From positions 1 through 35,827 of the forward strand of contig CALHKP010000001.1 of assembly GCA_938034165.1 (NCBI GenBank): 35,827 bases of DNA, in the 5' to 3' direction. Positions 16,411 to 25,376 of the stretch are shown one piece after another; the first letter of the stretch is position 1; every line of letters begins with the position of its first letter. The DNA is from an uncultured Clostridia bacterium (GTDB taxonomy: Bacteria; Bacillota; Clostridia; Peptostreptococcales; Anaerovoracaceae). The position numbers and the translations under genes were made by a program. The notes beneath the pieces were generated by a model. It did not search any database. It saw only the letters and a list, made by a program, of their open reading frames with translations, and had not been told where the DNA came from.

Positions 16411-17460
16411 ATGGAAAAGAGTTTCAGCGAAAGCTACAAAGCGGCAGGAGTAGATATTACAGCAGGATATAAAGCTGTAGAGCTTATGAAAGAGCATGTT
16501 GCAAAGACAATGGTATTTGGAAACACTTCAGATGTAGGCGGTTTTGGCGGACTTTACGAGCTTGATATAGAAAACATCAAACAGCCTGTTCTGGTAAGCG
16601 GAACTGACGGTGTAGGAACAAAGCTAAAGATGGCATTCCTGATGGACAAGCATGACACAGTTGGAATTGACTGCGTTGCAATGTGCGTAAATGACATCAT
16701 CTGCGTAGGCGCAAAACCTTTGTTCTTCCTTGACTATATTGCAACAGGCAAGAATGTTCCTGAAAAGATGGCTCAGATTGTAAAAGGTGTTGCAGAAGGC
16801 TGTATTCAGTCAGAAGCTTGTCTGAACGGCGGAGAAACAGCTGAAATGCCTGGATTTTATCCTGAAGACGAATACGACCTTGCAGGCTTTGCTGTAGGTG
16901 TTGTTGATAAATCAAAGATTCTTGATAAGGAATCAGTGACTCCTGGAGATGTAATTATCGCATTACCATCCTCCGGTGTTCACTCAAACGGTTTCTCACT
17001 GGTAAGAAAGGTTCTTGATGTAGAAAACAGCGACATCAAATCACCTGTAGAGGAGCTAGGCGGAAAATCAATCGGTGAAACTCTTCTTACACCAACAAAA
17101 ATTTATGTTAAACCTATGGTTAGACTATTTGATAGCGTAAAAGTAAAATCAGTTGCTCATATCACAGGCGGTGGTTTCTACGAAAATATTCCAAGAAGTC
17201 TTCCAAAGGGCGTTGGCGTTAAAATCAACAGAGAAGACATCAGAGTTCTTCCAATCTTTGATCTTATCGCAAAGAAGGGAAATGTTCCTGAAAGAGATAT
17301 GTTTAACACATTCAACATGGGTGTCGGAATGACATGTATCGTTGCTCCTGAAGACGTTGATGCTGCAATCGCAGTACTTAAGGAAAACGGTGAAGATGCA
17401 TATGTTCTGGGTACAGTTGTAAAAGAGGAAGGCGTAGAAATATGTTACAATGCAAAATAG
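16411..17460 (+). CDS. purM: phosphoribosylformylglycinamidine cyclo-ligase PurM
   Basis: A 349-residue AIR synthetase closing the imidazole ring (FGAM + ATP to AIR). Its family motifs are SGTDGVGTKLKMAF (about 63-76), ALPSSGVHSNGFSLVRKV and AHITGGGFYENIPR. PurM dimers share their fold with the PurL core encoded downstream. TAGGAGAAAG precedes the start. The last 19 bases overlap purN, implying coupled translation. Confidence 0.97.
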   Translation: MEKSFSESYKAAGVDITAGYKAVELMKEHVAKTMVFGNTSDVGGFGGLYELDIENIKQPVLVSGTDGVGTKLKMAFLMDKHDTVGIDCVAMCVNDIICVGAKPLFFLDYIATGKNVPEKMAQIVKGVAEGCIQSEACLNGGETAEMPGFYPEDEYDLAGFAVGVVDKSKILDKESVTPGDVIIALPSSGVHSNGFSLVRKVLDVENSDIKSPVEELGGKSIGETLLTPTKIYVKPMVRLFDSVKVKSVAHITGGGFYENIPRSLPKGVGVKINREDIRVLPIFDLIAKKGNVPERDMFNTFNMGVGMTCIVAPEDVDAAIAVLKENGEDAYVLGTVVKEEGVEICYNAK

Positions 17461-18026
17461 CAGTTCTCGTTTCCGGAGGTGGAACGAATCTGCAGGCGAT
17501 AATTGATGCATGTGATGAAGGAATAATCAAAAGCGGAAAAGTCGTTCTTGTTTCTACTGCAAACCCAAAGGCTTATGCTCTTGAACGAGCAAAGAATGCC
17601 GGTATAGAAACTTATGTGTTTTCCGAAGAAAAAGATCTTGCTCAGAAACTGCGAGAAAAAGAAATTGACCTTATTGTTCTCGCAGGATTTCTCAAGATTC
17701 TAAGTGCTGACTTCATCGCATCTTTCAGAGACAGAATAATTAATATACATCCATCACTTATACCGTCCTTTTGCGGTAAAGGATGCTATGGCCTGCATGT
17801 ACACGAAAAAGCACTGGAATACGGTGTAAAAATTACAGGTGCCACAGTTCATTTTGTTAATGAAATTCCTGATGGTGGGAAAATCATATCACAGAAGGCT
17901 GTAGAAATTTTGGACGATGACACTCCTGAAGTTCTTCAGAGAAGAGTTATGGAGGAGGCTGAATGGATTCTTCTTCCAAAAGCTGTAGAAGATATTTCGG
18001 AAATGATTGTGAAAGGTGAGATATAA
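17442..18026 (+). CDS. purN: phosphoribosylglycinamide formyltransferase PurN
   Basis: A 194-residue folate-dependent GAR transformylase. It has the phosphate loop VSGGGTNLQAI (10-20) and the catalytic triad Asn101, His103 (INIHPSLIPSF) and Asp144 (EIPDGG). The start ATG at 17442 lies in the end of purM with GAGGAAG upstream. The stop TAA shares one base with the next gene's ATG (TAATG), so PurN and PurO are translated as a coupled pair. Confidence 0.96.
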   Translation: MLQCKIAVLVSGGGTNLQAIIDACDEGIIKSGKVVLVSTANPKAYALERAKNAGIETYVFSEEKDLAQKLREKEIDLIVLAGFLKILSADFIASFRDRIINIHPSLIPSFCGKGCYGLHVHEKALEYGVKITGATVHFVNEIPDGGKIISQKAVEILDDDTPEVLQRRVMEEAEWILLPKAVEDISEMIVKGEI

Positions 18027-18745
18027 TGAACGTATACGAAACTAAAAGTTTTCATGATAGAGTAGACGGAAATCCGTATGTGGGCAGAGGAATCATTCTC
18101 GGAAAAACGCCTGACGGAAAGAAGGCAGTAAGTGCATACTTTATTATGGGCAGAAGTGAGAATAGCAGAAACAGAGTTTTCTTAGAAGAAGGGGAAAACA
18201 TCATGATAAAAGCTTTTGATGAATCAAAGCTGGAAGATCCTTCTTTGATAATTTATTATCCTGTAAGAACTCACGAAAACAGGCTCATAGTAACTAACGG
18301 AGATCAGACAGATACTGTTTATGATTTCATAAAAGAAGGTAAAACATTTGAAGACGCTCTTATGACAAGATGTTTTGAGCCTGACGGTCCTAACTGGACA
18401 CCTAGAATCAGCGGAATGATTACATTTAATGACAATGACTTCACTTACAAAATGAGCATTCTCAAGAGTGCTGATGCAGAGGGTACAGAGTGTAACAGAT
18501 ATTTTTATAACTATGCTCCTATTGCAGGTCTGGGTCATTTCATTCATACATATGTTACAGACGGAAATCCGATTCCTACATTCCAGGGAGAACCTGAGAG
18601 AGTTCTCACTGACAATGATATTGACGCTTTCACAAAAGAGCTTTGGGAAAGTCTCAATGAACAGAACAAGATTTCTCTTTATGTAAGATATACAGATCTT
18701 GCTGATGGCAGTACTGAAAGCAGAATGATCAATAAAAATAAGTAA
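18026..18745 (+). CDS. purO: IMP cyclohydrolase, archaeal-type PurO family
   Basis: A 239-residue protein of the IMP_cyclohyd (PurO) family. It starts with NPYVGRGIILGKTPDGKKAV, a form like the N-terminus of methanogen PurO, and continues with SENSRNRVF and the segment GPNWTPRISGMITF. PurO proteins have an NTN-hydrolase-like fold and close the purine ring (FAICAR to IMP). They are unrelated to the cyclohydrolase domain of bacterial PurH. Position supports the role: it starts within the purN stop codon and is followed, 38 bases on, by an AICAR formyltransferase that has no cyclohydrolase domain. Activity is inferred. Confidence 0.85.
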   Translation: MNVYETKSFHDRVDGNPYVGRGIILGKTPDGKKAVSAYFIMGRSENSRNRVFLEEGENIMIKAFDESKLEDPSLIIYYPVRTHENRLIVTNGDQTDTVYDFIKEGKTFEDALMTRCFEPDGPNWTPRISGMITFNDNDFTYKMSILKSADAEGTECNRYFYNYAPIAGLGHFIHTYVTDGNPIPTFQGEPERVLTDNDIDAFTKELWESLNEQNKISLYVRYTDLADGSTESRMINKNK

Positions 18746-18783
18746 TTAATTCTAGTTACGCACGAAAGAATGGAGATATACAA

Positions 18784-19968
18784 ATGAAAGAGTTTGAACT
18801 GAAATACGGTTGTAATCCAAACCAGAAACCTTCAAGAATCTACATGGAAGGCGGCGAAGACCTTCCAATTGAAATCCTGAACGGTAAACCGGGATACATT
18901 AACTTTTTAGATGCTTTTAACAGCTGGCAGCTCGTAAAAGAACTTAAAGAAAGCCTTAACATGCCTGCAGCTACTTCATTTAAGCATGTAAGTCCGACAG
19001 CTGCAGCAGTTGCTGTTCCTATGGACGAAACTCTAAAAAAAGCATGTTTTGTTGATGATATTGAAGGTCTTGACGATTCACCTATTGCAACTGCATACGC
19101 AAGAGCAAGAGGAACAGACAGAATGTCATCATTCGGTGACTGGGTTGCACTGAGTGACACATGTGATGCTGTTACAGCTACAATCCTAAAAAGAGAAGTA
19201 TCAGACGGAATCATCGCACCTGATTATACAGACGAAGCCTTAGAAATTCTTAAATCAAAGAAAAAGGGCGGATATAATATAATCAAAATCGATCCTGAAT
19301 ATGTTCCTGAACAGTTGGAAAAGAAACAGGTATTTGGAATCACTTTTGAACAGAAGAGAAACGATCATTTGATTAAAGCCGAAGACTTTACTCAGATTGT
19401 AACAAAAAACAATACACTTTCCGACGAAGCAAAGAGAGACCTTGTAGTAGCACTTATAACTCTCAAGTACACTCAGTCAAACTCAGTTGCTTATGCAAAG
19501 GACGGTCAGACAATCGGTGTCGGTGCAGGTCAGCAGTCAAGAATCCACTGTACAAGACTTGCAGGAAACAAAGCTGACTTCTGGCATCTGAGACAGGCTG
19601 ACAAAGTTATCAACCTTCCTTTTAGAGATGATATTGGTCGTGCCGTTCGTGACAATACTATTGATGTATATCTCGGAGATGAATTTGAAGACGTTCTGAG
19701 AGACGGCGAATGGGAAAAGCTCTTCACAGTTAAGCCCAAACCTTTCACAAAGGCTGAACAGAGAGCATATCTTGATACAATAACAGGTGTATCACTGGGA
19801 AGTGACGCATTCTTCCCATTTGGTGACAATATCGAAAGAGCTAAGAAGAGCGGCGTATCATATATAGCAGAACCGGGCGGCTCAATGAGAGATGACCTTG
19901 TTATCGAAGTTTGCGACAAATATGATATGGTCACTGTATTTACAGGGCTCAGACTGTTCCATCACTAA
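18784..19968 (+). CDS. purV: stand-alone AICAR formyltransferase (PurH-C/PurV type)
   Basis: A 394-residue protein corresponding to the C-terminal AICAR transformylase domain of PurH/ATIC alone; the ~200-residue MGS-like cyclohydrolase domain is missing. Catalytic Lys67-His68 are in SFKHVSP. Other landmarks are ARARGTDRMSSFGDWVALSD, VSDGIIAPDY, GVGAGQQSRIHCTRLAG and the C-terminal TGLRLFHH. These strings are closer to what I recall of animal and fungal ATIC than to typical bacterial PurH. It transfers formyl from 10-formyl-THF to AICAR, giving FAICAR for the PurO-like neighbour. TGGAG precedes the start. Gene name purV is used by some authors; purH is also common in databases. Confidence 0.9.
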   Translation: MKEFELKYGCNPNQKPSRIYMEGGEDLPIEILNGKPGYINFLDAFNSWQLVKELKESLNMPAATSFKHVSPTAAAVAVPMDETLKKACFVDDIEGLDDSPIATAYARARGTDRMSSFGDWVALSDTCDAVTATILKREVSDGIIAPDYTDEALEILKSKKKGGYNIIKIDPEYVPEQLEKKQVFGITFEQKRNDHLIKAEDFTQIVTKNNTLSDEAKRDLVVALITLKYTQSNSVAYAKDGQTIGVGAGQQSRIHCTRLAGNKADFWHLRQADKVINLPFRDDIGRAVRDNTIDVYLGDEFEDVLRDGEWEKLFTVKPKPFTKAEQRAYLDTITGVSLGSDAFFPFGDNIERAKKSGVSYIAEPGGSMRDDLVIEVCDKYDMVTVFTGLRLFHH

Positions 19969-19987
19969 TATATCAGGAGGATTTGAC

Positions 19988-21256
19988 ATGAAAGTAATGG
20001 TTGTAGGTGGCGGCGGAAGAGAGCACGCTATCATCAAAAAGATAAAGGAAAGTCCAAAGGTTGATGAAATCTTTGCTCTTCCGGGAAACGGCGGAATTGC
20101 AAAAGATGCAAAATGCGTTGATATCGGCGCAAAAGACCTTGAAAACATCGTAAAATTCGCAGTTGACGAAAAAATCGACTTTGCTGTAGTTGCTCCTGAT
20201 GATCCACTGGTTCTGGGACTTGTAGACCTGCTTAATGCAGAAAATATTCCTTGCTTCGGACCAAATAAGGATGCAGCAATAATCGAAGGCAGCAAGGCAT
20301 TCTCAAAAGACCTAATGAAGGCTTACGGAATCCCAACTGCAGAATACGAAACATTTACAGATATGGATGAAGCACTGGCTTATTTAGATACATGCAAAAT
20401 TCCTGTAGTAGTTAAGGCCGACGGTCTTGCACTTGGAAAAGGCGTTATAATTGCAGAAACAAAGGAAGAAGCAGTAGATGCTGTTAAATCCATGATGGAA
20501 GACAAAGTATTCGGCGACAGCGGAAGTTGCGTAGTAATAGAAGAATTCTTGGAAGGTCCTGAAGTGTCTGTACTTGCTTTCACTGATGGAAAGACCCTCA
20601 TTCCTATGGTATCCTCAATGGATCACAAACGTGCTCTTGACGGCGACAAAGGCCTGAATACAGGAGGTATGGGAACTGTAGCTCCAAATCCATACTATAC
20701 AGAAGAAGTTGCTGAACAGTGCGAAGAAGAAATATTCCTTCCAACTATGATTGCAATGAACAAAGAAGGCAGAAGCTTCTCAGGATGTCTTTACTTTGGT
20801 CTTATGATTACAAAAGACGGTCCTAAGGTTATTGAATACAACTGTCGTTTCGGAGATCCTGAAACTCAGGTAGTTCTCCCACTTCTTGACAGCGATTTAT
20901 TTGATATAATGCTCCACGTTTCAGAAGGAACACTGGATCAGGCAGATGTAAACTTCAGCGATGATGCTGCATGCTGCGTTGTAATGGCTTCAAAAGGTTA
21001 TCCTAAGTCATACGAAAAAGGCTTCGAAATAACAGTTGACGAAGGAGTAGACAACGTATACATTGCAGGAGCAAAGCTTTCAGAAGACGGAAAACTGCTT
21101 ACAAATGGCGGAAGAGTTTTAGGCGTGACAGAAAGAGGCGCTGACATTTCAGAAGCAATCAAAAAAGCTTATGACTCCGTTGAGAAGGTGCATTTTGACA
21201 ATGCGTACTATAGAAAAGATATCGGCAAAAAAGCTTTAGCAGCAAAGGAGGACTAA
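19988..21256 (+). CDS. purD: phosphoribosylamine-glycine ligase PurD
   Basis: A 422-residue ATP-grasp ligase joining glycine to phosphoribosylamine. N-terminus MKVMVVGGGGREHAI and PGNGGIA, ATP-binding region VVVKADGLALGKGVIIA, and then DHKRALDGDKGLNTGGMGT and EYNCRFGDPETQ. The ATG at 19988 is chosen because it gives the family's standard start and follows TCAGGAGG; an earlier in-frame ATG at 19892 lies inside the preceding gene. purL begins two bases after the stop. Confidence 0.96.
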   Translation: MKVMVVGGGGREHAIIKKIKESPKVDEIFALPGNGGIAKDAKCVDIGAKDLENIVKFAVDEKIDFAVVAPDDPLVLGLVDLLNAENIPCFGPNKDAAIIEGSKAFSKDLMKAYGIPTAEYETFTDMDEALAYLDTCKIPVVVKADGLALGKGVIIAETKEEAVDAVKSMMEDKVFGDSGSCVVIEEFLEGPEVSVLAFTDGKTLIPMVSSMDHKRALDGDKGLNTGGMGTVAPNPYYTEEVAEQCEEEIFLPTMIAMNKEGRSFSGCLYFGLMITKDGPKVIEYNCRFGDPETQVVLPLLDSDLFDIMLHVSEGTLDQADVNFSDDAACCVVMASKGYPKSYEKGFEITVDEGVDNVYIAGAKLSEDGKLLTNGGRVLGVTERGADISEAIKKAYDSVEKVHFDNAYYRKDIGKKALAAKED

Positions 21257-21258
21257 TA

Positions 21259-24200
21259 ATGGTTTATAGAATTTATGTAGAAAAAAAGAATGAATTTGCA
21301 CATGAAGCTCAGTCACTGAAAAATGATATCCAGAAACTTCTTCAGATTGAAGCTTTAGAAGATGTTCGCATTGTGAACAGATATGATGTTGAGGATCTTG
21401 AAAAAGATTTGTTTGATTATGCTGTAGGAACTGTTTTTTCAGAACCACAGGTAGACAATGCATTCGAAAAAATCGAAATCAAAGGTGACGAACAGGTATT
21501 TGCTGTAGAATATCTGCCGGGGCAGTTTGACCAAAGGGCAAACTCAGCTGCTGAATGCATCCAGATTATAACAAAAGGGGAGAGACCTGTTGTAAGAACT
21601 GCAAAGGTATACATTCTGACAGGAAATCTTTCTGATGCACAGATTGAAGAAATCAAGAAATTCGTTATAAACCCTGTAGAAGCACGTGAAGCTTCACTTG
21701 AAGAATATGATACTCTAAAGGTAGAATACGAAATTCCTACAGAAGTTGCTGTTTTGGACGGATTTATCGCCCTTGACGAAGCAGGACTCAAGGAATTCTT
21801 AGAAGATTACGGTCTCGCAATGGATTTAGCTGATCTTAAATTCTGTCAGGATTACTTCAAAGAAGAAGATAGAAATCCTACAATCACTGAAATCAGGGTA
21901 ATTGACACATATTGGTCAGATCATTGCAGACATACAACTTTTAATACTACAATTGACAGCGTAAAATTTGACGATCCTGAAATTCAGGCAACATATGAAG
22001 ACTATATCAAAACAAGAGAAGAACTGGACAGAACAAAGCCGGTTACTCTGATGGATGTAGGTACTCTTGCAGGAAAATACCTGAAGAAAAAAGGTCTTCT
22101 TGCAAAGCTTGATGAATCAGAAGAAATCAATGCATGTACAGTTAAAATCGATGTAAAATTCGGCGATGAAACCGAAAAATGGCTACTTCTGTTTAAGAAT
22201 GAAACACATAATCATCCTACAGAAATCGAACCTTTCGGTGGCGCTGCAACTTGTGTCGGCGGAGCTATCAGAGACCCACTGTCAGGAAGAAGCTATGTTT
22301 ACACTGCAATGAGAGTTACAGGTGCAGCCGACCCGCTGAAACCTGTATCAGAAACTCTTAAGGGTAAACTTCCTCAGAGAACAATTGTAACAACTGCTGC
22401 AAGTGGATACAGTTCATACGGTAACCAGATTGGTCTTGCTACAGGTCAGGTAGATGAAATTTATCATGACAACTATGTTGCAAAGAGAATGGAAATCGGT
22501 GCTGTAGTAGCGGCTGCTCCTGAAGAAAACGTAAGAAGAGAAAGACCTGTCGACAGCGACATTGTAATTCTTCTCGGTGGCAAAACAGGAAGAGATGGCT
22601 GCGGCGGTGCTACAGGTTCATCAAAATCACATACTACAGAATCCTTGGAAACTTGTGGTGCTGAAGTTCAAAAGGGTAATGCTCCTGAAGAAAGAAAGAT
22701 TCAGAGATTATTCAGAAATCCTGAGGCATCAAAGATGATAAAGAGATGTAATGACTTTGGTGCCGGCGGTGTATCAGTAGCAATAGGAGAACTTGCTGAT
22801 GGTCTTGAAATTAACCTGAATGCAGTTCCTAAAAAGTACGATGGTCTTGATGGAACTGAACTTGCTATTTCAGAATCACAGGAAAGAATGGCTGTAGTAG
22901 TTGCAAAAGAAGACGTAGAAAGATTCTGTGAGCTTTCAAGAGCAGAAAACCTCGAAACTTCAATAGTTGCAGAAGTAAAAGAAAATCCATATTTGAAAAT
23001 CTTCTGGAACGACAAGGCTATTGTGAATATTTCAAGAGCATTCCTTGATACAAACGGCGCAGAAAAGCACATAGATGTTGAAATTCCAATGCATAAAGAC
23101 TTTGGAAAAGAAATAAAAGATACATTTGACAATATGTATATCGATCTTGCAGGAGATCTTAATGTATGCTCAAAGAGAGGTCTGTCAGAAAGATTTGACT
23201 CAACTATCGGTGCAGGAACTGTACTTATGCCATTTGGCGGAATCAAGCAGAGAACACCTATTCAGGCTATGGTAAACCTTGTTTCTTCAGAAAAGAAACA
23301 TTCATCAACATGTTCAGTAATGTCATGGGGCTTCAACCCATTTATTTCAACAGCAAGCCCATATCATGGAGCATATCTTGCAGTTGTTGAATCAGCATCA
23401 AAACTTGTTGCTACAGGTGCATCATTTAATGAAGTTTATCTGTCATTCCAGGAATACTTCGAAAAACTCATGAAAGAGCCAACGCGTTGGGGTAAACCTT
23501 TCGCTGCAGTACTAGGTGCATTCAAGGCACAGAAAGACCTTGGAATCGCTGCAATCGGCGGAAAAGACTCAATGAGCGGAACATTCGAAAATATCGACGT
23601 TCCACCTACACTTGTATCTTTCGCAATTACAACAGATGATGTTAAGAATATTATTTCACCTGAATTCAAAGGAGTTAACCATAATGTTGTTCTGTTAACA
23701 CCTGAATATGGCAAAAGCGGACTTCCAACAGGCGAATCACTAAAAGCTCTTTACAATGATGTAACTCAGCTTATCAAAGGCGGCATGGCAATCAGTGCTT
23801 ATACTCCGGGATATGGCGGTGTTGCTGAAGCTATCCTTAAGATGACAATGGGTAACGAAATCGGCTTTGCTTATGAAAACGAGCTTTCAGATACACTCAT
23901 ATTCGATTACTCATATGGTGCATTTGTTCTTGAACTTGCAGACAATGTTGAGCTGGAAGGGGATAACATTACACTTCTGGGTCACACAAAAGAAGCAAAA
24001 GAAATCTCGAAGGGCGATGTAGTATTAACATTCGAAAAGCTTTACAATATTTACGAAAATAAACTGGAACCTGTGTTCCCATGTAACATTGAAACTACTG
24101 ATATTGATAAAACAAAGTTTGAGTACAAGGCTACAGAAAGACCACATGCATCATATACAGTTGATGTTCCAAAGGTTCTGATTCCTGTATTCCCTGGAAC

Positions 24201-24963
24201 AAACTGCGAATATGACTCAGCAAAAGCCTTCAGAAAGGCAGGCGCAGACCCTGAAATCTTTGTTATAAACAACCTGAGTGCAGAATCAATTGCAGCCTCA
24301 GTTGAAGAATTTGCAAAGAAGGTTAAGGAATCACAGATTATATTCATTCCGGGTGGTTTCTCAGGCGGAGACGAACCTGACGGATCAGGTAAGTTTATCA
24401 CAGCATTCTTCAGAAACCAGGAAATCAAAGATGCAGTAACTGATTTGATTGATAACAGAGAAGGTCTTGTAGCAGGTATCTGTAACGGATTCCAGGCGCT
24501 TATCAAGCTAGGCCTTGTACCATACGGCAAGATTATCGATACTGATGAAAACTGCCCAACATTAACATTTAATGAAATTGCAAGACACCAGTCAAAACTT
24601 GTAAGAACAAGAATCGCATCAAATAAGTCACCATGGCTTGCGAATACAACTACTGACGAAATCTACACAGTTCCTATTTCACACGGTGAAGGAAGATTCA
24701 TCGCTTCAGAAGAACTGATTAAGGAACTTGCTGATAATGGTCAAATTATCACACAGTATGTAGACTTAGACGGAAATGTGACTGATGATATCCAGTTCAA
24801 TCCAAATGGATCATATTGTGCAATCGAAGGTATAACTTCACCGGACGGAAGAGTTCTCGGAAAGATGGGACACTCAGAAAGAATTGGTGAAGGCTTATAC
24901 AAGAATGTTCCGGGCAAATTTGACATGCAGATGTTCAAATCAGCTGTAGAATATTTCAAATAA
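21259..24963 (+). CDS. purL: phosphoribosylformylglycinamidine synthase, single-chain clade II PurL
   Basis: A 1234-residue FGAM synthase that combines the PurS-like N-terminus, the duplicated PurM-like synthetase core (TYWSDHCRHTTFNT; KNETHNHPTEIEPFGGAATCVGG) and a C-terminal glutaminase. Glutaminase residues are Cys1075 (AGICNGFQALIKLG), His1142 and Glu1144 (SHGEGRF). The length matches the clostridial single-chain form (TIGR01857) rather than the three-subunit PurSQL of Bacillus, explaining why purS and purQ are not present. The AAGGAGG site lies in the end of purD. Last gene of the operon, followed by a strong terminator. Confidence 0.96.
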   Translation: MVYRIYVEKKNEFAHEAQSLKNDIQKLLQIEALEDVRIVNRYDVEDLEKDLFDYAVGTVFSEPQVDNAFEKIEIKGDEQVFAVEYLPGQFDQRANSAAECIQIITKGERPVVRTAKVYILTGNLSDAQIEEIKKFVINPVEAREASLEEYDTLKVEYEIPTEVAVLDGFIALDEAGLKEFLEDYGLAMDLADLKFCQDYFKEEDRNPTITEIRVIDTYWSDHCRHTTFNTTIDSVKFDDPEIQATYEDYIKTREELDRTKPVTLMDVGTLAGKYLKKKGLLAKLDESEEINACTVKIDVKFGDETEKWLLLFKNETHNHPTEIEPFGGAATCVGGAIRDPLSGRSYVYTAMRVTGAADPLKPVSETLKGKLPQRTIVTTAASGYSSYGNQIGLATGQVDEIYHDNYVAKRMEIGAVVAAAPEENVRRERPVDSDIVILLGGKTGRDGCGGATGSSKSHTTESLETCGAEVQKGNAPEERKIQRLFRNPEASKMIKRCNDFGAGGVSVAIGELADGLEINLNAVPKKYDGLDGTELAISESQERMAVVVAKEDVERFCELSRAENLETSIVAEVKENPYLKIFWNDKAIVNISRAFLDTNGAEKHIDVEIPMHKDFGKEIKDTFDNMYIDLAGDLNVCSKRGLSERFDSTIGAGTVLMPFGGIKQRTPIQAMVNLVSSEKKHSSTCSVMSWGFNPFISTASPYHGAYLAVVESASKLVATGASFNEVYLSFQEYFEKLMKEPTRWGKPFAAVLGAFKAQKDLGIAAIGGKDSMSGTFENIDVPPTLVSFAITTDDVKNIISPEFKGVNHNVVLLTPEYGKSGLPTGESLKALYNDVTQLIKGGMAISAYTPGYGGVAEAILKMTMGNEIGFAYENELSDTLIFDYSYGAFVLELADNVELEGDNITLLGHTKEAKEISKGDVVLTFEKLYNIYENKLEPVFPCNIETTDIDKTKFEYKATERPHASYTVDVPKVLIPVFPGTNCEYDSAKAFRKAGADPEIFVINNLSAESIAASVEEFAKKVKESQIIFIPGGFSGGDEPDGSGKFITAFFRNQEIKDAVTDLIDNREGLVAGICNGFQALIKLGLVPYGKIIDTDENCPTLTFNEIARHQSKLVRTRIASNKSPWLANTTTDEIYTVPISHGEGRFIASEELIKELADNGQIITQYVDLDGNVTDDIQFNPNGSYCAIEGITSPDGRVLGKMGHSERIGEGLYKNVPGKFDMQMFKSAVEYFK

Positions 24964-24981
24964 GAATAAACAGTAATAATG

Positions 24982-25020
24982 AAAACAGCGATGCAGATAT
25001 TTTTCTGTGCCGCTGTTTTT
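24982..25020 (+). terminator. intrinsic terminator of the purine operon
   Basis: AAAACAGCG (24982-24990) pairs with CGCTGTTTT (25011-25019). An inner GCAGA/TCTGT pairing extends the stem, and a T5 run ends it. It lies 19 bases after the purL stop. Confidence 0.88.
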
Positions 25021-25111
25021 ATATACATATAATATTAATATCGGTTTTCTGATAATTCTATAAGACTGCAGAACCGGTTGTATATTCAACAAATCTAAAA
25101 GACGTCTCCCT

Positions 25112-25145
25112 AACTATTCCCAAAATTGTAATTTTGGGAATAGTT
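25112..25145. repeat. 15-bp perfect inverted repeat
   Basis: AACTATTCCCAAAAT (25112-25126), four-base loop TGTA, and its exact complement ATTTTGGGAATAGTT (25131-25145). There is no T-run on either side, so it is not a standard terminator. It may be an operator, an RNA processing hairpin or a remnant of a mobile element. It lies in the convergent region between purL and the LysM gene. Confidence 0.85.
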
Positions 25146-25157
25146 GCTCATCAGGCA

Positions 25158-25214
25158 AATAACCAGCCTTCTCAGGAATGCATCAAAATCAGTATGCCTG
25201 TAAGACTGGTTATT
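25158..25214. repeat. long imperfect hairpin in the purL-LysM intergenic region
   Basis: AATAACCAG (25158-25166) pairs with CTGGTTATT (25206-25214). Inside it CTT pairs with AAG and CAGG with CCTG, leaving small internal loops. An alternative pairing CAGGCA (25152-25157)/TGCCTG (25195-25200) competes with it. A third, smaller hairpin lies at 25042-25076 (CGGTT-CTG with CAGAACCG). The 25021-25376 stretch therefore holds three hairpins but no recognised gene or known RNA family. Confidence 0.6.
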
Positions 25215-25376
25215 ATTGGATAATGTATGAGTTTGTAAGGTTTTTTCGTCGATAAATATATCAAAGTGAAAAATAAAATCGCTCAAATTGCCTGTTTTTT
25301 GATAAGCTTTTTCGCATAAATGCTGTGAAGAACAATCAAACCTAATAATTGCATATTTGCTTGAATTTACTATATA

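Larger units (their letters stand above)
25110..25376 (-). pseudogene. open frame in phase after the LysM gene stop; possible gene remnant
   Basis: Reading the minus strand past the TAG that ends the LysM gene, the same frame stays open for 88 codons until a TAG at 25110-25112. The product would begin YIVNSSKYAIIRFDCSSQHL and include FIDEKTLQTH and RHTDFDAFLRRLVI. There is no ATG or GTG near its start; the only initiation candidates are a poorly placed TTG and a late ATG. I do not recognise it. It could be a decayed gene, an extension cut off by a nonsense mutation, or chance. In sequence of this composition an 88-codon open frame is uncommon but possible. The inverted repeat at 25112-25145 falls within its last codons. 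Confidence 0.25.
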
